Assembly (NCBI GenBank): GCA_900541175.1
Contig: UQIT01000032.1
Location: 1 to 21,166 of the forward strand
Source: an uncultured Collinsella sp.
Lineage (GTDB): Bacteria; Actinomycetota; Coriobacteriia; Coriobacteriales; Coriobacteriaceae
DNA length: 21,166 bases
Reading direction: 5' to 3'
Position 1 is the stretch's first letter. The number at the start of each line of letters is the position of its first letter. The position numbers were made by a program, and so were the translations under genes. Below are positions 8,426-14,168 of this stretch, in pieces. The notes under the pieces are model-generated. The model was not told the origin of the DNA and did no database searches. It saw nothing but the letters and a program-made list of their open reading frames with translations.

Positions 8426-9640
8426 ATGACGGCGGCATCCAACAATTCAATGCAACTTGAGGGAAAAACGATCCTGCTGGGCATTACCGGCGGGATCGCC
8501 GCCCATAAATCGTGCAATATCGTGCGCCTGCTGCAAAAGCGCGGCGCGCGCGTCAAGGTCGTTATGAGCGAGCATGCCATCGAGTTTGTGGGCCCGCTCA
8601 CCTTCCGTGCGCTCACCAACGAGCCCGTTGCCGTGGGCCTGTTCGACGACCCCTCCGACCCCATCCACCACATTTCGCTGGCGCAGGAGCCCGATCTGGT
8701 GGTCGTGGCGCCCGCGACGGCCAATATCATCGCCAAGATGGCCAACGGCATCGCCGACGACCTCATCTCCACCACGCTGCTGGCAACGCCGCGACCCATC
8801 GTGATCGCACCCGCTATGAACAACGGCATGTGGAAGGCGCCGGCGACGCAGGCCAACATGGCCACGCTGCGCGACCGCGGCGTGCATGTGGTGGGTCCGG
8901 GCAGTGGCTACCTTGCCTGCGGCGACGTGGACACGGGACGCATGAGCGAGCCCGAGGAGATCGTCGAGGCTGTCTGCGAGGCGCTCAACCCAGCGCCTCA
9001 GGACCTGGCAGGTAAGCGCATCGTGATTACCGCCGGCCCCACGCACGAGCCGATCGACCCCGTGCGCTTCATTGGTAACCGTTCATCGGGCAAGATGGGT
9101 ATCGCTCTGGCGGGGGAGGCCGCACGCCGCGGTGCCTCCGTCACGCTCGTACTGGGACCGACATCGCTCGATGTTCCCCGCGGCGTGGAGTGCGTGCGCG
9201 TGCAGACCGCCGCAGAGATGCTCCAGGCGGCGCTGAGCGCCTTCCAGGCGGCCGATGCGGCCATTTGCGCGGCCGCCGTCGCCGACTACACACCGGCGGC
9301 CCCTGCGGACCATAAGCTCAAAAAGGCCAACGAACGCCTGGATCGAATTGAGCTCGTCGAGACCGTTGACATCTTGGCCGAGCTCTCACGTCAAAAGGGC
9401 AATCGCAGCGTGATCGGCTTTGCGGCCGAGACCGATAACGTCGTCGAGTACGCTGAGCGTAAATTGACCCGAAAGGGCTGCGATGCCATTATCGCCAACG
9501 ATGTATCGCGCGCCGATTCGGGCTTTGGGACTGACACCAACAAGGCCTGGATTGTGAGCACAACGGGCACGCAAGAACTTCCCGTATTAACAAAACCCCA
9601 GCTCGCAGATACAATTTTGGACTTGCTTCAAAATTTGTAA
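8426..9640 (+). CDS. coaBC: Bifunctional phosphopantothenoylcysteine decarboxylase / phosphopantothenate-cysteine ligase
   Basis: CoaBC performs two steps of coenzyme A synthesis: coupling cysteine to 4'-phosphopantothenate (C-terminal CoaB) and decarboxylating the product (N-terminal flavoprotein CoaC). The 404 residues show GITGGIAAHK (19-28), the catalytic His of HHISLAQ (about H82), APATANIIAKMANG, PAMNNGMW (129-136) and the substrate clamp ACGD with C165. CoaB starts near residue 190 with ITAGPTHEPIDPVRFIGNRSSGKMG, read here in two parts: ITAGPTHEPID and NRSSGKMG. The start may be 8426, 2 nt after the previous stop, or the in-frame ATG at 8450. The first is chosen for coupling. It ends the operon; no terminator is visible before the tRNA promoter, so readthrough into the tRNA is possible. 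Confidence 0.97.
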   Translation: MTAASNNSMQLEGKTILLGITGGIAAHKSCNIVRLLQKRGARVKVVMSEHAIEFVGPLTFRALTNEPVAVGLFDDPSDPIHHISLAQEPDLVVVAPATANIIAKMANGIADDLISTTLLATPRPIVIAPAMNNGMWKAPATQANMATLRDRGVHVVGPGSGYLACGDVDTGRMSEPEEIVEAVCEALNPAPQDLAGKRIVITAGPTHEPIDPVRFIGNRSSGKMGIALAGEAARRGASVTLVLGPTSLDVPRGVECVRVQTAAEMLQAALSAFQAADAAICAAAVADYTPAAPADHKLKKANERLDRIELVETVDILAELSRQKGNRSVIGFAAETDNVVEYAERKLTRKGCDAIIANDVSRADSGFGTDTNKAWIVSTTGTQELPVLTKPQLADTILDLLQNL

Positions 9641-9648
9641 AAAAGTTC

Positions 9649-9678
9649 TTGCACAAGGACAAAGTTTCGGGTTAATAT
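9649..9678 (+). promoter_or_regulatory. Sigma-70-type promoter of the tRNA-Pro gene
   Basis: A TTGCAC (-35, 9649-9654) and a TAATAT (-10, 9673-9678) are separated by 18 nt. Transcription would start near 9685, about 35 nt upstream of the mature tRNA. The -35 begins only 9 nt after the coaBC stop codon. The match is good and the position is right for a separately transcribed tRNA. Confidence 0.75.
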
Positions 9679-9720
9679 ACTCCCTGTTGCGAGCGAGAGC
9701 AGAGCAACAAACAAAAGCTT

Positions 9721-9797
<77 letters not shown>

Positions 9798-9806
9798 GAA
9801 GTTTGC

Positions 9807-9836
9807 AGGTCAGGCACATAGTGCCTGACCTTTTTT
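9807..9836 (+). terminator. Rho-independent terminator after tRNA-Pro
   Basis: A perfect 10-bp stem (GGTCAGGCAC / GTGCCTGACC) with a 3-nt ATA loop, extended by an A-T pair, is followed directly by six T. It lies 10 nt after the tRNA CCA end and probably also stops readthrough from coaBC. Confidence 0.95.
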
Positions 9837-10160
9837 GTTTGAAGCAATTGCTTCATTTTGATTAATCAACAAGATGCCAAAAATCTACCTGCGCGATAAT
9901 CGCCTTTTGCGGTTACTTGTGCGTTTTGCACGCGCTTGAGCCGATTTATTAACGCGATATGAATCTACATACGCGTAGCTGGTATACAGCCGAGTAAGGG
10001 CTGTATTTATCGCGGCGATTTACATAGATATAGCGACTGTAACGAACAAGCGTGTCGCTGTATCTATTCCAGTAGTTCACTTGATCGGTGGACAAGTGGG
10101 CTGTTGCAACCAAACGGCAAGCGGGATGAACTCTATACGAGGGCGCAGCAGAGGTAATTG
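9837..10160. other. A+T-richer noncoding stretch with two adjacent hairpins
   Basis: No convincing reading frame is present. The stretch is richer in A+T than its surroundings. It holds two consecutive inverted repeats: ATACAGCC (9984-9991) with GGCTGTAT (9999-10006), and a 14-bp arm at 10024-10037 matching 10054-10067 with one mismatch. A motif of the form ATCTACNTNCGCG occurs twice upstream, near 9883 and 9963. Neither hairpin is followed by a T run, so they do not look like simple terminators. A structured small RNA or the scar of an integration event are both possible; nothing in the sequence decides between them. Confidence 0.4.
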
Positions 10161-10161
10161 T

Positions 10162-10211
10162 GGGGGAGTGCGGCAGACGCTCTGAGAGCCGCTTTATGGC
10201 CCCATTTTTTT
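10162..10211 (+). repeat. Conserved 50-nt hairpin element, copy 1 (terminator-like on + strand)
   Basis: The element reads GGGGG, then a GCGGC/GCCGC stem, then CCCC followed by seven T. It is nearly identical to 14017-14066 and marks the far 3' edge of the duplicated pilin-like unit. The outer GGGG/CCCC pairing plus the T run resembles a rho-independent terminator for plus-strand transcription. No plus-strand gene precedes it here, so its conservation is unexplained. Confidence 0.6.
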
Positions 10212-10266
10212 CTCAAACCGACTACCTATGCCACGAACTTCAAATCGTTCGTGCGATAGCCAATAG

Positions 10267-10297
10267 AAAAGCCCGCGCGGTATGGCGCAGGCTTTTC
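10267..10297 (-). terminator. Terminator of the first pilin-like gene
   Basis: Read on the minus strand, GAAAAGCC pairs with GGCTTTTC through a stem that also includes a GCGC/GCGC segment with one mismatch. A T-rich stretch follows. It lies 11 nt beyond the stop codon of the gene ending at 10308. Confidence 0.8.
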
Positions 10298-10307
10298 ATC
10301 CAGTAAA

Positions 10308-11306
10308 CTAGAAGCACCAGGCGGGACAGACGCAATCCGAGTACGCGGCACCATTGGCGCAGGACGGACTGCCGCGATGATCGACTAAGAGGAAGTACGC
10401 AGAGTTGTCAGGTAGCATCGAACGCTCCCACCAAAGGCGGCCAATGGCAATGGCGGAGTTGTACGAATAGTTCTCCGTCACTTTGCCCTCGAATGCCTCG
10501 TACTGGGCACCTTCCTTGCCAATCCAAGAGTATTCAGACCAACCGCTATATGGGGTCTCAACAATCTCGGAGTAGCTGAGCAGGAACAGCTTGTCGGTGG
10601 TAGCCGTCACGGCGGCATCCTTGTTCGCCCGCTCGCCGTCGACGTTGTTCGTGAGCTTCCTGACCGATTTCACCTTGGTTTGGAAATCGGACGGCATGAG
10701 TTTCCAGATCTCGCCGGAATTCATCTTCTGGCGCAAGTCGGATTTCTCCCAGCCGCCTGCATTGGTGTGGCCGGCGTTCATGTTGGACGAAAGCTCTGTC
10801 GAGGTGGTGAGGAACGTCAGGCCCGCCTTGCCGGAACCATCGGCCAAATCCTCGTGGTTGATGCCGATGATACGGTAGGTCATGGTTTCGCCGTTCGTCA
10901 GCTTGACCGACCAGGTCGTCCCCGCATCCATGGCGGCCTTGGCCTTGGAATATGCCGGCGAGGTCTCGCCTTTCGCGGCGATGTCCTCGGCCACGGCCTT
11001 CTGCTCCTCGAGAGTCCAGTCCTTGGCGTCCTTGGCGATAGCCGCCTGGACGGTCGCGGAATCGGCTCCTGTGGAGCCGCCACCGGACGCGCCGCCGCCC
11101 TCGACGCCGCCGCAAGTCCCGCTGTTCACCGTGTTGCCGACCAGGTTGAACTGGTTTCGGATGGCACCGGCCACGCCGGGTCCCGCGAACACGATAACCA
11201 GACCGATGACCGCGATGATCAGGACGTACTCGATAATCGATTGGCCTCGGAGGCGGGCACCTCTAGGAGATACCCCCCCCCGAAGGTTAATTGCCGCTGC
11301 ATGCAT
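10308..11306 (-). CDS. Flp/type IV pilin-like protein with DUF6273-like C-terminal domain, copy 1 (tract in frame)
   Basis: This 332-residue protein has a prepilin-type N-terminus. A basic leader ends RLRG (residues 18-21), followed by QSIIEYVLIIAVIGLVIVF. Cleavage after G21 would leave glutamate at mature position +5 and Tyr at +6, as in Flp/Tad pilins. A Gly/Ser linker (about 62-80) leads to a large domain with GINHEDL, GGWEKSDLRQKMNSGEIW, KLFLLSYSE, WWERS and a Cys-rich end, CVCPAWCF. That order resembles DUF6273 domains of gut Gram-positives (recalled pattern, not searched). Flp pilins are normally far shorter, so a displayed adhesin is plausible. The ATG at 11306 is chosen for AGGGAG 8 nt upstream. 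A run of nine G (11273-11281) encodes R9-G10-G11 in the leader and keeps the gene in frame. No pilus assembly genes are nearby. Confidence 0.85.
   Translation of the reverse strand: MHAAAINLRGGVSPRGARLRGQSIIEYVLIIAVIGLVIVFAGPGVAGAIRNQFNLVGNTVNSGTCGGVEGGGASGGGSTGADSATVQAAIAKDAKDWTLEEQKAVAEDIAAKGETSPAYSKAKAAMDAGTTWSVKLTNGETMTYRIIGINHEDLADGSGKAGLTFLTTSTELSSNMNAGHTNAGGWEKSDLRQKMNSGEIWKLMPSDFQTKVKSVRKLTNNVDGERANKDAAVTATTDKLFLLSYSEIVETPYSGWSEYSWIGKEGAQYEAFEGKVTENYSYNSAIAIGRLWWERSMLPDNSAYFLLVDHRGSPSCANGAAYSDCVCPAWCF
11273..11281 (-). repeat. Homopolymeric G9 tract in the leader of copy 1
   Basis: Nine consecutive G on the coding strand lie about 26 nt after the start codon and upstream of the predicted prepilin cleavage site. 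With nine G the start at 11306 reads into the pilin frame. A change of one base would break that frame. Such tracts are classic slipped-strand phase-variation sites in other bacteria. Confidence 0.85.
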
Positions 11307-11320
11307 ATGCGACACTCCCT
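11298..11320 (-). promoter_or_regulatory. Ribosome-binding site and two overlapping start codons, copy 1
   Basis: AGGGAG (11320-11315) lies 8 nt before ATG at 11306. A second ATG begins 4 nt later at 11302, in the +1 frame. With the present G9 tract only the first ATG opens the pilin frame. The same arrangement occurs in copy 2. Confidence 0.75.
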
Positions 11321-11379
11321 TCGCTCAGGGTTTGCAATACGAGCCGAGCGTAGGGCTATTCCATAATTCTGCTCCGGTC

Positions 11380-11394
11380 TTGCCGCAGCGGCAA
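11380..11394. promoter_or_regulatory. Inverted repeat TTGCCGCAGCGGCAA upstream of copy 1
   Basis: This 15-nt palindrome ends 74 nt upstream of the start codon of copy 1. A related sequence (GTGCCGATGCGGCAA) ends 76 nt upstream of copy 2, and a third 13-nt palindrome lies at the start of the LRR gene (16680-16692). The conserved position suggests an operator or a structured leader. No regulator is identified. Confidence 0.5.
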
Positions 11395-11560
11395 CGATGA
11401 CGGTAGGGGAGAAAACCGAGTGTCTTGGATGCAGTCAATTGCCCTCCCGAAGCCCTCGCACGGCTGCACCTCGTCGATATAGAGGCGATTGTGGGTGCCC
11501 CCCTTGTACCGCCCAATGTTTGTCAATCTTGCTCGAGTTCCCTGCGCCGGGTCTGGCAGC

Positions 11561-11591
11561 TGAACCAAAGGCATAAAGCGCAGAGTATACT
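11561..11591 (+). promoter_or_regulatory. Possible promoter of the 718-residue gene
   Basis: A TATACT -10 box at 11586-11591 matches five of six consensus bases. The only -35 candidate, TGAACC at 11561-11566, is weak with a 19-nt spacer. Transcription would start near 11598, giving a leader of about 55 nt. Confidence 0.45.
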
Positions 11592-11653
11592 GACGTTCGC
11601 ATGAGAAACAACGCGATTCGAACTGTCTGTTCGCCCACGAGAAAGAATCGTCC

Positions 11654-13810
11654 ATGAGCATATTCGACAAAGGCTTCGACCCGCTGCAGGAGATTCAGAG
11701 GGCCACTAAGACTGCCGGCGAGACGGCGACCAAGATTGCCGAGGGGGCATCTGGGATGGCGGTTGCGGCAAGCGCTGCGGTCGTGGGCACGGCGACTACG
11801 GCGGGTGCAGCGATTGCAGAAGCGGCGAGCGGCGCGAAGGCCTCCCTCGACGAAAAAGAGGCCGAAAGACTCGATGCGGAGAAGGCGGAGTACGCGCCCA
11901 AGGTACAGGAAGCCCTGAGAGCGATTGAGGGCTCCCGCGCACAGGAGCTACTCGGCTCATTCCAGGAGTCTCCGCTTCCGTTGACGGAAGCCAATGCAGC
12001 CAAGGTGAAGTCAGCCTTTCCGATACCGAGGGAACAGACCGTCGTCTGGGCCGACGCTGAGTTCGACCTCAGGCCCAGCGGCATCGCCATGACCGAAAAG
12101 GGCGTCTACATCAAGGCAGATGCCGACGCGTTCGCCGTCCTGGGGAAGGAAAAGAGGCAGTCTCGGCTCTTCTACTTCGAGTGGGCGTACTTCGAGCCCG
12201 GCCCCTTCGCCTCCGACAGTGAAAGCAACCTTGCGCTCACCGTCGACGAAGCGTGCCGGGGCCAATTCGTATCCCGCTGCCGGGCAATCCGCGGCCTTGA
12301 GGATGACCGAGCCGCCGGCATCGACAGCGAGCTTGCCACGGTGGACGATCGGGCGGTCAAAGCCGCGGCAGTCGCGGCGGCGGCGACCATCAACAGCAAC
12401 GGGGAGGTCTTCGTCGAGCAGCGGGCCGCGGTCAACAAACCTGCGGGCCACGGAGAGCTTGCCGAGGAGGCCAACAACATCATCGACAGGCTCCAGGGCC
12501 ACCAGGCCGAGATTCTGGGGAGGGACAACGCGAAGAACGGCCCCGACCGAAGCGTCGATGGCGTTCTGATCCAGACCAAGTACTACAAGACGGCACGCGG
12601 CTCCCTCGAAGCATGCTTCGATCCGAGCAGCCATCAGTATCGCTACCTCACAGAAGACCGCACGCCGATGCAGCTCGAAGTCCCGAAAGACCAGTACCAG
12701 CAGGTGCTCCGCAGTTTCGAGAAGAAGATTAGCCAAGGCAAGGTCCCCGGCGTCAGCGACCCCAAGGACGCCGAGAAGATCGTCCGCAAAGGCAAGCTCA
12801 CATACGACCAGGCGGTGAACCTCGCCAAGCCGGGAACGGCGGAATCGCTGAAGTATGATGCTGCAACCGGCGCGGTCACATGCTCCTGCGCATTCGGCCT
12901 GTCGTTTCTAGCGACGACGTTCATGGCGTACAGGGAGACCAGGGACATCACCGGTGCCGTCCAGGCGGGCATCGCCGCCGGCGTCCAGGTGTTCGGCCTG
13001 TCCTTCGCCCAGCACATGGTCGTCTCGCAGCTCTCCAGAACGGGGCTTTCCAACGCGTTGATGGCACCCAGCCAGGCGGTGGTCGGCGAGCTCGGATTCA
13101 AGACGTCCGCCACAATCGTCAACGGCCTGCGCGCCCTTACGGGCAAGACCGCCATCAGCGGTGCGGCCGCCTCCAAGCAGCTTGCGAAGATGCTAAGGGG
13201 CAACGCCGTCTCGGCAGCGGTGACTCTCGCCGTGTTCTCGGTCCCCGAGACCTACAAGCTCTTCCAGGGCAAGGCAAGTGGCGCCCAGTACGCCCAGAAC
13301 ATGGCATGCCTCGCCACCTCGATCGCCGGGGGAATCGCCGGCGCCGCCGCGGCAGGTGTCGCGGCGGCGAAGGTCGGCGCCGTGGCCGGCACGGCGGTGT
13401 CGCCCGGCGAGGGGACCATCGTCGGTCTCGCGGGCGGCATGGTCGGCGGAACGGTCGGCACAGTGGCTGCGGGAGTAGTCGGCGGGATACTGTTCGAGGG
13501 CGACAGCGCGTCTTTTGGGCGGTACTTCAACGCCATGGTGTCGTGCATGGCGGTCGAGTACCTGCTCGACGGACGAGAGATGGATGAGCTGCTTGCCGTC
13601 CTAAACTGCGTAAAGCCGGAAGAGTTCAGGACGCTGATGGAGGAAACACTCTCATCGCGGGACCAAGAGGCGAAGGTCCGGGCGTTCCTTGTTCCGATGT
13701 TCGATGAGACTGTGTCGCGCAGAGAGCGCTTCGCGCTTCCCACCAGCAGACAGATATCCGATGCCCTTGTCGAGTTCGAGCAGGATGCCGAGGAGAAACC
13801 GACAGCTTAG
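11654..13810 (+). CDS. Uncharacterised 718-residue protein with PH-like region, possible nuclease-like motif and glycine-zipper membrane segments
   Basis: I do not recognise a named function. The N-terminus (1-80) is Ala-rich, with a charged helical stretch. Residues about 130-220 (FDLRPSGIAMTEKGVYIK, then YFEWAYFEPGPF) resemble a bacterial PH-like module. Around 290-310 the run NGPDRSVDGVLIQTKYY puts D298, D302, Q307 and K309 in a spacing reminiscent of PD-(D/E)XK or Mrr-type nucleases that use QxK. This is suggestive only. The stretch after it (ACFDPSSHQYRYL, LEVPKDQY, RKGKLTYDQAVNLAKPGT) looks like a conserved domain. Residues about 410-550 have several hydrophobic helices, and 556-615 form a Gly/Ala-rich zipper hairpin, so the C-terminal half is probably membrane-embedded. 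The ATG at 11654 has only a weak GAGAAAG site. It stands alone between two minus-strand pilin-like units. Confidence 0.8.
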   Translation: MSIFDKGFDPLQEIQRATKTAGETATKIAEGASGMAVAASAAVVGTATTAGAAIAEAASGAKASLDEKEAERLDAEKAEYAPKVQEALRAIEGSRAQELLGSFQESPLPLTEANAAKVKSAFPIPREQTVVWADAEFDLRPSGIAMTEKGVYIKADADAFAVLGKEKRQSRLFYFEWAYFEPGPFASDSESNLALTVDEACRGQFVSRCRAIRGLEDDRAAGIDSELATVDDRAVKAAAVAAAATINSNGEVFVEQRAAVNKPAGHGELAEEANNIIDRLQGHQAEILGRDNAKNGPDRSVDGVLIQTKYYKTARGSLEACFDPSSHQYRYLTEDRTPMQLEVPKDQYQQVLRSFEKKISQGKVPGVSDPKDAEKIVRKGKLTYDQAVNLAKPGTAESLKYDAATGAVTCSCAFGLSFLATTFMAYRETRDITGAVQAGIAAGVQVFGLSFAQHMVVSQLSRTGLSNALMAPSQAVVGELGFKTSATIVNGLRALTGKTAISGAAASKQLAKMLRGNAVSAAVTLAVFSVPETYKLFQGKASGAQYAQNMACLATSIAGGIAGAAAAGVAAAKVGAVAGTAVSPGEGTIVGLAGGMVGGTVGTVAAGVVGGILFEGDSASFGRYFNAMVSCMAVEYLLDGREMDELLAVLNCVKPEEFRTLMEETLSSRDQEAKVRAFLVPMFDETVSRRERFALPTSRQISDALVEFEQDAEEKPTA

Positions 13811-13888
13811 CACGTTGCGCTCGACGGAATCGAAGAGGTAGGCATTCCTTGTATTCTTCCAGTCCCACGAATCGCTTTCCGGGGAGTC

Positions 13889-13998
13889 GGACTTGACTGC
13901 GATTTCGCACATCGCCATGGTCGCTCCCGTCAACTCCGTCATCGAGGTGAGTCCATTATCCACCCACCGCATACTCCCTGAGCTCGAAACGCCAACCA
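13889..13998 (-). pseudogene. Fragment of an RHH antitoxin gene: promoter, start and about ten codons
   Basis: The minus strand reads MAMCEIAVKS from ATG at 13918, and then similarity stops. The fragment and its upstream region (to about 13998) closely match 15643-15750, which is the start and promoter of the intact antitoxin-like gene at 15445-15672, including the GATAAT -10 box. The remainder of the gene is missing; its place is taken by the 3' flank of the 718-residue gene. It abuts the pilin-like copy 2 unit, so it was probably duplicated and truncated during rearrangement. Confidence 0.75.
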
Positions 13999-14016
13999 GG
14001 ATGGGCTCGTAATGGC

Positions 14017-14066
14017 GGGGGAGTGCGGCAGACGCTCTGAGAGCCGCTGTATGGCCCCATTTTTTT
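14017..14066 (+). repeat. Conserved 50-nt hairpin element, copy 2 (possible terminator of the 718-residue gene)
   Basis: Five G (14017-14021), a GCGGC/GCCGC stem (14025-14029 / 14043-14047), CCCC (14055-14058) and seven T (14060-14066) make a terminator-like structure on the plus strand. It is nearly identical to 10162-10211. Here it could end transcription from the gene stopping at 13810. Confidence 0.6.
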
Positions 14067-14123
14067 CCTCAAACTAGCCACCTGTGCCACGAACCTCAAA
14101 TTGTTCGAATAATCGCCAAAAGA

Positions 14124-14150
14124 AAAGCCCGCACAGCCTGTGCGGGCTTT
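14124..14150 (-). terminator. Terminator of the second pilin-like gene
   Basis: A perfect 12-bp stem (AAAGCCCGCACA / TGTGCGGGCTTT) with a 3-nt loop lies 18 nt beyond the stop codon at 14169. The minus strand continues into a T-rich stretch (TTTTCTTTT), so it works in that direction. Confidence 0.92.
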
Positions 14151-14168
14151 CGGTATGAGCACACAGAA

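Larger units (their letters stand above)
11307..11653. other. Divergent intergenic region between pilin-like copy 1 and the 718-residue gene
   Basis: These 347 nt hold the leader of the minus-strand pilin-like gene and the promoter region of the plus-strand gene. A 15-nt perfect inverted repeat lies at 11380-11394. A 14-nt string at 11407-11420 (GGGAGAAAACCGAG) recurs at 15754-15767. Short open frames here have no recognisable similarity or convincing ribosome-binding site. Confidence 0.5.

Noticed and set aside
10311..10420. C-terminal variability of the pilin-like genes as a diversity-generating retroelement target
   Set aside because: No reverse transcriptase, accessory gene or template repeat is in the window. 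Many differences do not fit adenine-specific mutagenesis, and the conserved ends differ at synonymous C/T positions. A template elsewhere in the genome would be needed to revive the idea.
11407..11420. Shared 14-nt string GGGAGAAAACCGAG here and at 15754-15767
   Set aside because: The flanks do not align and the two contexts differ. It may be a recombination scar, but there is too little to claim one.
11356..11670. Minus-strand open frame of 104 codons upstream of pilin-like copy 1
   Set aside because: No ribosome-binding site, no recognisable motifs, and it overlaps the promoter and start of the plus-strand gene.
13652..13918. Full minus-strand frame continuing from the antitoxin fragment
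   Set aside because: After about ten codons the translation no longer resembles an RHH protein and is antisense to the end of the 718-residue gene.
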